From NCBI GenBank assembly GCA_965216695.1, contig OZ244212.1, positions 868,001 through 932,000 of the forward strand: 64,000 nt of DNA, in the 5' to 3' direction. The position numbers and the translations under genes were made by a program. The DNA comes from G965216695 sp965216695. Lineage in GTDB: Bacteria > Pseudomonadota > Gammaproteobacteria > Pseudomonadales > Azotimanducaceae. How positions within the stretch are numbered: position 1 is the stretch's first letter; each line of letters opens with the position of its first letter. Below the pieces are notes generated by a model. That model was not told the origin of the DNA and made no database searches. It saw nothing but the letters and a program-made list of their open reading frames with translations. This document shows positions 9,131 to 16,243 of the stretch, in pieces.

Positions 9131-9610
9131 ATGAAACGAATTACTATCACCTTGCTCGGCGTTGGTCTGTTAGGCATGGCCGCGTCGTCATTCGCCGAAG
9201 ACACACGACCATCCCACGACCCCAATCAGTGCACGGACGCCGGCCTCGCCCTGGGTGGCTTCGATGTGGTGAGCTATCAGCAGTCCGATGGACCGGTGGT
9301 CGGCAGCAAAGACATTACGGCCTTACACAACGAGCTGGTGTACCGATTCGCGAGCGCCGCCAATCGCTCCCTGTTTGAGCGCGATCCACGCAGGTTCCTA
9401 CCTGAGTATCGAGGCTTCTGCGCTGCAACCCTCGCCATGGGCCGCCTCGCGTGCCCTGACTACACCAACTTCAAAATCGAAAACGGCCGACTGTTATTGT
9501 TCGAACTGGCCGGATTTACCAATGGCCGAACGGTATGGAACAGTGATCCCACGGGATTCAAACGCAGGGCAGATGAAAACTACGAACGGCTCCTGGCACC
9601 TGGCCCGTAG
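9131..9610 (+). CDS. periplasmic YHS-domain protein
   Basis: 159-residue secreted protein. It has a signal peptide (MKRITITLLGVGLLGMAASSFAED) with cleavage after SFA. A YHS domain follows: ALGGFDVVSYQQSDGPVVGS, then YRFASAANRSLFERDPRRFLPEYRGFCA. YHS proteins of this type are proposed metal-binding periplasmic proteins. The ATG at 9131 is preferred over one at 9083 because the signal peptide starts there. The stop lies 38 bases inside the next gene, so the two are probably translated together. Confidence 0.8.
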   Translation: MKRITITLLGVGLLGMAASSFAEDTRPSHDPNQCTDAGLALGGFDVVSYQQSDGPVVGSKDITALHNELVYRFASAANRSLFERDPRRFLPEYRGFCAATLAMGRLACPDYTNFKIENGRLLLFELAGFTNGRTVWNSDPTGFKRRADENYERLLAPGP

Positions 9611-10808
9611 CACTTCACGCGCGCTGATCGGGTGGGTTCTGCCGTGGCTGGTCTCGATTCCCGGACACTGCGACCTGTCGTTGGGTATTCACACCGAAGA
9701 ACCCGCAGCCGTCGCCGACTTGCTGAAACAACTGACACCCGGCGGCGAGTCCATTGCGATCGTGCCCTACTTCGACGCAAAGCAGCTGACCAACGACCTT
9801 GCCAGTCAAACCCTCGACCTGGCCCTCCTCGAGGATCCGCTTGCCCCGATTCGCGGTGTGAACGTGATACGCGAACTCTATCCGCGCGTGCTTCATGTTC
9901 TGCATCGAGCGGACCGCGCCGCACCTGGAATTGAGGACCTGTTCGCAGATGCCAAGGTATGGTCGGGTGCCCGCGATGGGCTGGCTTGGCGGCTTTCTCG
10001 GGCAATCGCCGATGACTACGACTTAGACGGCGAAACCCTTTGGCTGGACGATCCATGGTCGGATGAACCAGACGTGTATTTCATGTTTGGAGGCATTCTC
10101 GAGCAGGATGCCCGCAACAGACTCACCGGATTTCGATTGTGGAGTCTGGACGACCCCACCCGTCTGATGCACGGCAGCGTAGCCGAGGCCTTCAGCCTAA
10201 GGTATCCGAACTTGCGCCCGTTCATCTTACCGGCCGGGCTGTACCCTGAGCTTAGTGCTGAACCTGCGCTCACCATCTCGGTAACCACTGTCCTCGCAGC
10301 TCGCGCCGGGTTGGAGGAGGAACGCGCATATAGCGTAGCCGCCGAACTCGACCGCGCCATGCCCCTCGTCGCCGCCGCATACCCATTAGCCGGCCTGCCA
10401 CAGCCGATGCGCGATACCGGCGCACGATACCTGAGCCTGCATCCCGGTGCACAACGCTACGTGGACCGCAACCTACCATCGTTTCTCGAACGCTACGCGG
10501 AGATCTTCGCACTTGTGGCGACGATTATCATTGGTGCGATCAGCAGCGTTCTCGCATTGCAACGACGCCGCCGGCAAACTCGCAAAGACCGTCTGGACCA
10601 ATACTACGAACGGGTCCTCGAGCACCGCGTGGATGGTGTTGCAGACGAAGCCGCCCGCCAACGAGCCAAGGGCGAGATTCAACGCATCCAAAAAGAAGTC
10701 TTTTCGCTTGTGGCCGCGGAGCGAATCGATGCAGATGCGGCCCTCGTCGCTTTTTTGAGCCTGTCCAATCAGTTGCTCCAAGAAGCCGATAGCAGCGACT
10801 CGCCCTGA
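9573..10808 (+). CDS. TAXI-type solute-binding protein with C-terminal membrane anchor
   Basis: 411 residues. An N-terminal hydrophobic stretch (ALIGWVLPWLVSIPG) serves as signal or anchor. It is followed by a periplasmic binding-protein fold, with LLKQLTPGGESIAIVPYFD, a LDLALLEDPLAPIRG strand and FILPAGLYPELSAEPALTIS. Near the C-terminus is a transmembrane helix (IFALVATIIIGAISSVLAL), then a basic cytoplasmic tail with a helical DQYYERVLEHRV segment. The tail is characteristic of the membrane-anchored TAXI subgroup of TRAP-related binding proteins. No TRAP permease gene lies nearby, so it may be a sensor or partner of the YHS protein rather than a transporter subunit. Confidence 0.7.
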   Translation: MKTTNGSWHLARSTSRALIGWVLPWLVSIPGHCDLSLGIHTEEPAAVADLLKQLTPGGESIAIVPYFDAKQLTNDLASQTLDLALLEDPLAPIRGVNVIRELYPRVLHVLHRADRAAPGIEDLFADAKVWSGARDGLAWRLSRAIADDYDLDGETLWLDDPWSDEPDVYFMFGGILEQDARNRLTGFRLWSLDDPTRLMHGSVAEAFSLRYPNLRPFILPAGLYPELSAEPALTISVTTVLAARAGLEEERAYSVAAELDRAMPLVAAAYPLAGLPQPMRDTGARYLSLHPGAQRYVDRNLPSFLERYAEIFALVATIIIGAISSVLALQRRRRQTRKDRLDQYYERVLEHRVDGVADEAARQRAKGEIQRIQKEVFSLVAAERIDADAALVAFLSLSNQLLQEADSSDSP

Positions 10809-11200
10809 CCGCGCACTCTACAGCTCATTTACCACATAGACTTTTCTGAATTCGAGCGGGAAACACGCATGCGCAAGCGCTCCAGCACCGCTTATGTTCG
10901 CGCGCGATGAACGAAAGCTTGACGTTGCTGCAACGGTTGCCAACCACGTCCATAAAACCTCCATAGTCTGATATCACGCGTGGAGGATATTGGCTGCGCG
11001 ATATCACCTGGCCAACCTAATTGACCGCTGGATTTTTTCATTCAATGGTTTAACACCGACAACTTCTCGTTTCGGATGACCAACTCTGCAGAGATCTTGA
11101 AGGCGCAACGCACCATCGCGCTTTCAGTGCTCGGCGCATCGTTGCGATCGTGCCCATCACGGGCGTACAACGTAGGAGATATCGCACAGGAGGGAATCGA
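10809..11200. other. Intergenic region, left end of the accessory island
   Basis: No convincing gene. The first 80 bases contain the composite tRNA-Gly-flank repeat listed separately. The remainder is AT-richer than the sequence to the left and holds only short frames without a start, ribosome site or recognisable protein. A purine-rich ribosome site (AGGAGGG) at its right edge belongs to the next gene. Confidence 0.6.
10831..10891. repeat. Composite copy of tRNA-Gly-flanking repeat (possible att site)
   Basis: The left half (10831-10864) matches 18877-18910, which includes the 3' end of the tRNA-Gly gene, at 32 of 34 bases. The right half (10854-10891) matches 18755-18798 except for a missing TCGCGC and one substitution. 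The tRNA acceptor-end sequence GAGCGGGAAAC is shared by both halves. This is what is expected of a repeat unit or attachment site generated at the 3' end of the tRNA. Confidence 0.7.
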
Positions 11201-11509
11201 ATGCGCCACGATCAACCCGTTGGCTTGTACCAACGCCTTGCCGCTACCCACCGCACCATCGTCGCCGCTGCGTTACTCGTCGGCGCCTGTGGCACCGCAC
11301 TGGCTGACGAACTGCGTACCCCGGCCGAACTGCAGTTCGAGAATTCGCGTAACGCCGCAGCGGCGAACTACGGCAAATGCCTCTCACAATCGAAGAAAGC
11401 CGACTACGCGAACTGCGACGGTCTGCGGGACGTGTACGCAAGCCACTTTCCCGATATATTTCCTGCCCGGCCGAGAACGCCGCACACTATCCCTCGACCA
11501 AATCAATGA
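11201..11509 (+). CDS. small secreted protein of unknown function
   Basis: 102 residues with a signal peptide (TIVAAALLVGACGTALADE), cut likely after ALA. The mature part is short and carries two cysteines (GKCLSQSKKADYANCDGL), which could form a disulfide, and a proline/arginine-rich tail. A strong ribosome site (AGGAGGG) precedes the ATG. The stop overlaps the next start as ATGA, which makes it the first gene of a three-gene cassette. No family recognised. Confidence 0.6.
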   Translation: MRHDQPVGLYQRLAATHRTIVAAALLVGACGTALADELRTPAELQFENSRNAAAANYGKCLSQSKKADYANCDGLRDVYASHFPDIFPARPRTPHTIPRPNQ

Positions 11510-11919
11510 AAAAACCCTATACAGATGGATTCATTCGTTACGTAACGGCTTTTACTTGGCTGATGATACTGGTTGCGATTGTAACAATGGTCAGCCTGGG
11601 GCACAGAGAGTTTCCGGAGATTGCGCGATGGATTTGGATTGTCGAAGCTGTTGTGTACGCACACTTGGTAGTAATTCTAGCATCCGCATTTATTATTCGC
11701 CCTTTTGACTACGTTTCGACCGGGACTATTCTTGCGATTGGGTGGATCCAGTACTTCGCTTTTCGCCTATTGATCCCTATGGTATGGCCTCCCTATATTT
11801 TGCTGCTGTTGTTGGGAGTGCTGCTCTGGTCGCTACACAAAATCGGCGTTTTTGTTCTGGTGGATGAGGAGGAATATGAACGGCTTCTTGAATCTTACCA
11901 AAAAGACCGACGTGAATGA
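11506..11919 (+). CDS. small integral membrane protein, cassette copy 1
   Basis: 137 residues with four hydrophobic segments: VTAFTWLMILVAIVTMVSL, VVYAHLVVILASAFII, STGTILAIGWIQYFAFRLLI and YILLLLLGVLLWSLHKIGVFVLV. The C-terminus is acidic and charged (DEEEYERLLESYQKDRRE). Start and stop overlap its neighbours by four bases on both sides, indicating translational coupling. A paralogue lies at 15249; both share PMVWPPYI and KIGVFVLVDE. Family and role not recognised. Confidence 0.7.
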   Translation: MKKPYTDGFIRYVTAFTWLMILVAIVTMVSLGHREFPEIARWIWIVEAVVYAHLVVILASAFIIRPFDYVSTGTILAIGWIQYFAFRLLIPMVWPPYILLLLLGVLLWSLHKIGVFVLVDEEEYERLLESYQKDRRE

Positions 11920-12101
11920 GCACTAGAAACTTCTGGTTGACGATTACCGGAGCGTTTTTCGGCATGATCGGCGCGGCCGTGAGTACAGGAACCGAATCGC
12001 TCTCTCCGCGCGAAGACGCGGGTACCTACCTGCTCCGGATCCTAGTGGGCGCTGCAGTTGGTGTTGCCCTCGTGAGGTTACTAATGTGGTTCGAAACTTA
12101 G
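11916..12101 (+). CDS. 61-residue membrane protein, cassette copy 1
   Basis: Tiny protein with a first hydrophobic helix (FWLTITGAFFGMIGAAVS), a polar loop (TGTESLSPREDAGT) and a second helix (LLRILVGAAVGVALVRLLMWF). Its start overlaps the upstream stop as ATGA. The same gene, broken by a stop codon, follows the second copy of the cassette, which is good evidence that this short frame is a real gene. It may be a partner subunit of the upstream membrane protein. Confidence 0.65.
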   Translation: MSTRNFWLTITGAFFGMIGAAVSTGTESLSPREDAGTYLLRILVGAAVGVALVRLLMWFET

Positions 12102-12471
12102 TCTAAGTACGAAACGGCATCGCGTACTGAATCACCCGCAGTTGAGGGTGTTCGTAAGTTCATCGCAAACTATCTCGTCCGTTGATAATCGACCCGCGTT
12201 TGATAGCAGGATAACGCCTTGTGGCTGTTCGCGTTGTCTCAACGTGCTCGCGAAGCAGGAAAGAAGATCGAGATTGAGTAGCGAGAAGCGCTATCTGCCT
12301 TGCCGTGAGCAACCGCTATTGAACGAATAGTTGTTTTGTGGTGACCGACGGGGGTATTTTGATGGAGATCGCCTATTCGTACTGGCCGCCATTTGGGGCG
12401 ACCCCCAGACAACCCGACTTGGGTGCCGTTTTATTGAAGACCGATATCCGGACAAGCGTTAGCGTGACGTG
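12102..12471. other. Intergenic region without a supported gene
   Basis: About 370 bases. A 62-codon frame from 12142 and a 36-codon frame from 12363 are open, but neither has a ribosome site, repeated family pattern or recognisable product. No tRNA, hairpin terminator or repeat was noticed. Confidence 0.5.
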
Positions 12472-12943
12472 ATGCGTGATGCCGAAACCCTAACCCCTAG
12501 GCAGGCTTCGTTTGTTGATGCTTATACGGGCCCAGCGCTACTGATGGTGCGCGTGCTGCGCGACTTGCTGGATATACGGAAATAACTGCAGGGCCGGCGC
12601 CTGCGAAAATCTGCGTAAAGGTCGGATCGTCGCTGCAATCGAGGAGCGGTTAACGCAGGCGTTCAGTGTTAGCGATATCTCCGTCAAGAAAGTGCCTAGT
12701 GATCTTGAACTTACGCGAATTGCTTCGCTAGAAGCGGGGAATTTCCATGCCGCTCTCCGTGCCACAGAACTACAAGGTCGGTATCTCCAGATGTTCCGAG
12801 ATCGCATTGTTAGGCGGGCTTCGGGTCGAGCGGTCGCTGAAGTGAGCAACGCTGAGCTTGTCGACAAGTTGGCACAACTACTATCGAACGGTGAAATGCG
12901 AGACGTGGTGCGCTCGACCCTTGAAGAGGCGCAAACACCATAG
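12472..12943 (+). pseudogene. frameshifted phage terminase small-subunit-like gene
   Basis: Three successive frames are needed to read a terminase-small-subunit-like protein. The first gives LTPRQASFVDAYTGPA, the second (from 12540) gives GARAARLAGYT, and the third (from about 12599) gives ENLRKGRIVAAIEERL through to the stop at 12943. The opening LTPRQ..FVDAY followed by RAA.LAGYT is the usual N-terminal HTH pattern of phage terminase small subunits; no terminase large subunit is present. The third segment also contains LQGRYLQMFRDRI. Two shifts mean the gene is dead as sequenced. Sequencing error is unlikely but cannot be excluded. Confidence 0.55.
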
Positions 12944-12949
12944 GCGAAA

Positions 12950-13247
12950 TCACATTGCCCCAGGCATCCGCAATCAGCGGATCTGAATGTTTATCGTTCA
13001 GGTTAGGACCGTTTCCAATCTCTCCACACACGGGATCGAGCAGAAGCCCTGGCGACGTCCCGAATGCCTTGGCAAGTTTGAACAGGGTTTCGATCGAAGG
13101 ACTTTTGGATCCCGCCTCCAAATCCTGGACGTAGCGGGTGGATAGCTCGGCTGCACGGGTAGCTGCTCTTGGGTCCAATTTCGGCTCACTCGTCGTCCGC
13201 GGAGTGCGGGACCGAACGTTTGTCCAGGGTTCTGGCGAATACGAACA
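12950..13247 (-). pseudogene. frameshifted XRE/Cro-type HTH regulator remnant
   Basis: One minus-strand frame gives TFGPALRGRRVSRNWTQEQ, the first helix of an XRE domain. A second frame takes over near 13170 and gives AAELSTRYVQDLEAGSKSPS then LFKLAKAFGTSPGLLLDP, the remaining helices. Joined by one frameshift they make a complete helix-turn-helix domain with the usual Q-L-A/S-Y-I-E-G spacing. The boundaries are approximate; no clean start or stop was found. It lies antisense to and next to the terminase-like remnant. Confidence 0.55.
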
Positions 13248-13418
13248 ACGACTACTATCTCTACAACCGGGGACGGCTTGTTAGTGACCACCCTCACTTT
13301 GGTCCGCGAAAATTTCGAGGATTCGTCTGGAGGCGCGTTGGAAACGAACCGATATCGCAAACGAGGATAACTAGATATTTGGCAACTGCGGATAGTAGGC
13401 TGCTGCATCTTAGGGTAC

Positions 13419-13907
13419 TTGGCGAGCTCTTGCAGCGACACGACGACAGACTGCGTGGACCCCGAGGAGTACTGGCACGACTTCTACTACGACGCGCCGA
13501 AAAACAAACTCCTTGTCGAAGGCGTCATGCACCCAACCTCAACTATAGAAAGCGGAATGTCGATTGACAGCAATATGTGGGACCAAGATCGGGAGCTATC
13601 GATCAATCCGGTAACCGATGCTCACCTGATCGCGGCTTTGACCGAAGCATGTAGAAGACAGGCAAGACATCATCTGTGGAGTCCATCAACCAGAATACAC
13701 ATATTCTATGAACAGCGATCCGAAGAGATCCGTAACATTCTCAATGGATGCCACGATAACTACGTACTTGTGCGCAAACGCAGCGGATTGGAGTGGACCT
13801 CACTCTACGTAAAGTCAGGTATCCCAGTACCCGAACCCGACCCGCAATCATCCTTTCAAGCCGTTGAGCTAACGCAGAGTCCGAAATTTGCGTCTCCACC
13901 AGACTAG
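13419..13907 (+). CDS. hypothetical protein, possible lipoprotein
   Basis: 162 residues from a TTG start, unrecognised. The sequence is charged and looks like a folded soluble domain (EEYWHDFYYDAPKNKLLVEG, then DAHLIAALTEACRRQARHH). The frame is open upstream to 13371, and that extension reads as a hydrophobic run ending LGYLASSC, similar to a lipoprotein signal, but no standard start codon precedes it. The gene may therefore have lost its start. It lies in the AT-richer island. Confidence 0.4.
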   Translation: MASSCSDTTTDCVDPEEYWHDFYYDAPKNKLLVEGVMHPTSTIESGMSIDSNMWDQDRELSINPVTDAHLIAALTEACRRQARHHLWSPSTRIHIFYEQRSEEIRNILNGCHDNYVLVRKRSGLEWTSLYVKSGIPVPEPDPQSSFQAVELTQSPKFASPPD

Positions 13908-14161
13908 GGGGTCACTACGAAAGCTGAACCGCATCGCGAAATGTCACCGCCGGCGGTAGCCACGCCATTATTTTGCGAAATGACGGCTCTGCGACGTCAG
14001 GTAGCGTATAGCGAGCAATCGGCGACAGCGTATTGGGGGCAGCAGCGCGGTAGAGAATCGGCGACCCGAGACGATAGGGCCGACTCGTCGCGCAACACGA
14101 CAAGTAAGAAGATACTTTCCGATATCGGCTAAGCCGGGTTCAAGGAAGGACCATCCGCGAT

Positions 14162-14392
14162 TTGTGCCTGCGGTGCTATACGCAGCAGGAGATCTCGGAG
14201 GCGGTGGGCACAATCGAAAAGAGCGTCGAACAAGAAGTCACCGATTTCCGACAATCTGGACAAATGTCCGATTTGCCGATTTTCCACGATTTCACCCCTG
14301 AGCTGTACGGCCTCGTCAACGATCGAGTTCAGATGGATGTTCGTATTATGCGTGAATGCGCGCCGTGCTCGGTGGGCATGTGGCCACAGTAA
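14162..14392 (+). pseudogene. fragment resembling phage ParB-like/DNA-methylase linker region
   Basis: A 76-residue frame from TTG. Its YTQQEISEAVGTIEKSVEQ stretch looks like the HTH segment of ParB-like nuclease/methylase proteins of prophages, followed by QSGQMSDLPIFHDFTPELYG, which resembles the short spacer before their methylase domain. It then ends without the methylase motif. This assignment rests on pattern memory only. The 254 bases upstream (13908-14161) carry no supported gene. Confidence 0.3.
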
Positions 14393-14421
14393 CCGAATCC
14401 AAAGAATGCTAGTGTTTCTGT

Positions 14422-14871
14422 ATGTGGAAGAATACGCTTCGAATTGCAGGGTATCCGTTTGTTGCAATCGCCCGGGTGTGGTGGGTCAATAGCCGATCTT
14501 GTGCTCAAGCTAAAGAGATCGTTAGCGATGGCTGCTCAGGAATGGCCGGATGCCTGGTAGCGGGCTTGGTGAATGAGTTTGTCAACATTCCATTTGCTGC
14601 GCGTTGCGTAGTTTTTATCGGCACGGTATTTGTACTGCCGGTAGTCCTCTCCCATGTAATGAAGCATTTTTGGTGGCCGCAGATTTTTGAAGCGATATCC
14701 GGGTGGGGCGATCCAGACGATCGGTTAAGGCGTCGAGTAGCAGAGCTTATTTTCGCGATGGCGATTGTATCTGTAGCCGTGTTTTCGGGGTTTGCGACTT
14801 TGTACGGCGACATCGCTAGCGCCCTCGATCATTTTGGCGAGCTATTCGGGAAATCGACGATCGGCTTCTAG
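14422..14871 (+). CDS. hypothetical membrane protein
   Basis: 149 residues with hydrophobic segments around MAGCLVAGLVNEFVNIPF, VVFIGTVFVLPVVLSHVM and ELIFAMAIVSVAVFSGFATLYG. A cytoplasmic charged loop (GWGDPDDRLRRRV) lies between the last two. The ATG has no obvious ribosome site. It stands alone in the AT-richer island, and no family was recognised. Confidence 0.5.
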   Translation: MWKNTLRIAGYPFVAIARVWWVNSRSCAQAKEIVSDGCSGMAGCLVAGLVNEFVNIPFAARCVVFIGTVFVLPVVLSHVMKHFWWPQIFEAISGWGDPDDRLRRRVAELIFAMAIVSVAVFSGFATLYGDIASALDHFGELFGKSTIGF

Positions 14872-15248
14872 CTGTCTAAACTTACATCGCGTAGAACAGA
14901 ATTCTAGCGGCATGAGCGTGCGTGTGCGGTTATATGCGAGATGTCGCCCGGTCTGTCCGAGAAGCTGAGATTGCAGGCATTTCTGTCTGACCCAGTGGCG
15001 TTACAAGTAGCCCGCACGTCAGCCGAGCACAACCACTAAACGGTTCATCTCTGGCGCGAAGTCCCTCGACGAAACCTAGCGTGGGTCTGGGAAAAACGAG
15101 TAATGGTCCTGTACGTAACAATGCGAGTAAAAAGTCAGTTTGACGATCTGGGGGAGCTTGTTGTATCACCCCCTTCTCCGCGACCAACACCGATCGTGTT
15201 TCCCCGACCTGCGAGACAACAGACGTATACGATCGAGCCCCCAACGCC
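14872..15248. other. Region upstream of the second cassette
   Basis: No well-supported gene. A 49-codon frame at 15103-15252 ends with TGA overlapping the GTG start of the next gene (GTGA). Its C-terminus is proline/arginine-rich (VFPRPARQQTYTIEPPTP), as is the tail of the first gene in cassette copy 1. It may be what is left of that gene, but sequence similarity is too weak to be sure. The rest is unassigned. Confidence 0.35.
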
Positions 15249-15680
15249 GTGAATCCTATCGAATTAGAAAATTTCCGCGTGCAGATTTCGGTCGCTAATT
15301 CCGTAGTGATGTTAACCGCGCTCGCAACGATGGCGAGTTTCGGATATGCAGGGTTTCCCGAAATCGATCGATGGGTTTGGGTGGTCGATTCAGTGTTGTA
15401 CGGACAACTTTTAGCATTCGTTGCGTTTCTATTCGCTGTCCGCCCGCTCAGCTATCTATTCTCAGGTGGCATTCTTGCCGTAGGTTGGATGCTATACGCT
15501 GCTTTCCGGTTTGTAGTCCCGATGGTATGGCCGCCGTACATAACACTAATGCTAATTGGGACGATGCTCTGGTCACTCTATAAGATTGGAGTTTTTGTAT
15601 TGGTTGACGAGGATGCGTACAAAAAATCTCTAGACTCGGACAATCGCGAAAAAAACCTGACCAGTAAAGAAACGGAATGA
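15249..15680 (+). CDS. small integral membrane protein, cassette copy 2
   Basis: 143 residues, a clear paralogue of the protein at 11506. Both have four hydrophobic segments, W-V/I-W-V/I-V-D/E-S/A-V/V-L/V-Y, PMVWPPYI and LWSL.KIGVFVLVDE. The C-terminus is charged (DNREKNLTSKETE). It starts at GTG, overlapping a short upstream frame, and its stop overlaps the next start as ATGA, so the gene order of copy 1 is retained. Confidence 0.65.
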   Translation: MNPIELENFRVQISVANSVVMLTALATMASFGYAGFPEIDRWVWVVDSVLYGQLLAFVAFLFAVRPLSYLFSGGILAVGWMLYAAFRFVVPMVWPPYITLMLIGTMLWSLYKIGVFVLVDEDAYKKSLDSDNREKNLTSKETE

Positions 15681-15862
15681 GTGACAGGAATTTCTGGCTC
15701 GGGGTCGTAGGTACTGTTCTCGGCATGATTGGGGCCGCCGCTACTGCGGAAAACGAATCGTTCATTCCCCGCGATGATACGAGTGCGTAAGCCCTACGCA
15801 TTGCTATAGGAGCGGCCGTAGGCGCGTTCCTCGCGAGAGCCATAATATGGCTTGAGACTTAA
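15677..15862 (+). pseudogene. 61-codon membrane protein, cassette copy 2, broken by a stop
   Basis: It aligns end to end with the 61-residue protein at 11916: MSDRNFWLGVVGTVLGMIGA matches MSTRNFWL..GAFFGMIGA, and IAIGAAVGAFLARAIIWLET matches ILVGAAVGVALVRLLMWFET. An in-frame TAA at 15788-15790 (codon 38) stands where copy 1 has TAC for tyrosine. Reading through restores exactly 61 codons and the same terminal LET/FET. The second helix would be lost unless read through. Confidence 0.8.
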
Positions 15863-15887
15863 GGCCGTAACCCCGCAGAACTCGCGC

Positions 15888-15914
15888 TGAATCGCCCCGG
15901 GTTTGTCGGAGGCT
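15888..15914 (+). repeat. IS3 element left inverted repeat
   Basis: Begins TGAATCGCCCCGGG and ends GGAGGCT. It pairs with the right repeat with four mismatches in 27 positions. Confidence 0.8.
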
Positions 15915-15937
15915 CCATGACTTGAGAGGATGGAGCA

Positions 15938-16243
15938 ATGAATACGACAAAACGATATTCGCCCGAAGTACGGGCACGAGCGGTACGGATGTTATTCGAG
16001 CATGAGAAGGACTATGAATCGCGGTGGGCCGCGATCACATCTATCGCGGCCAAGATCGGCTGCACACCCGAGACGCTTCGAAGCATCGACTCAGGCCGTC
16101 GAGATGGAATGACTTCAGATGATCGAGCTCGGCTAAAAGCACTTGAAAAGAAGAACAAAGAACTTCGCCGTGCCAATGAAATCTTGAAAACGGCCTCGGC
16201 TTTTTTCGCCCAGGCGGAGCTCGACCGCCAACTGAAGAATTGA
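15938..16243 (+). CDS. IS3-family transposase OrfA (HTH subunit)
   Basis: 101 residues: an N-terminal helix-turn-helix (RYSPEVRARAVRMLFEHEKD, IAAKIGCTPETLRS) and a leucine-zipper-like coiled coil (RLKALEKKNKELRRANEILK). The last part, TASAFFAQAELDRQ, is typical of the family. A run of six T at 16201-16206 lies in the overlap zone. A minus-one shift there would read straight into the OrfB frame with no intervening stop, giving a fused OrfAB transposase. Confidence 0.88.
   Translation: MNTTKRYSPEVRARAVRMLFEHEKDYESRWAAITSIAAKIGCTPETLRSIDSGRRDGMTSDDRARLKALEKKNKELRRANEILKTASAFFAQAELDRQLKN

Noticed and set aside
10825..11007. 60-codon minus-strand frame at the left island edge
   Set aside because: Spans the composite repeat and has no ribosome site or family match; similar to the bogus frame through the tRNA-Gly repeat.
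12142..12330. 62-codon plus-strand frame in the island
   Set aside because: No ribosome site, no family pattern, cysteine/serine-rich composition like random sequence.
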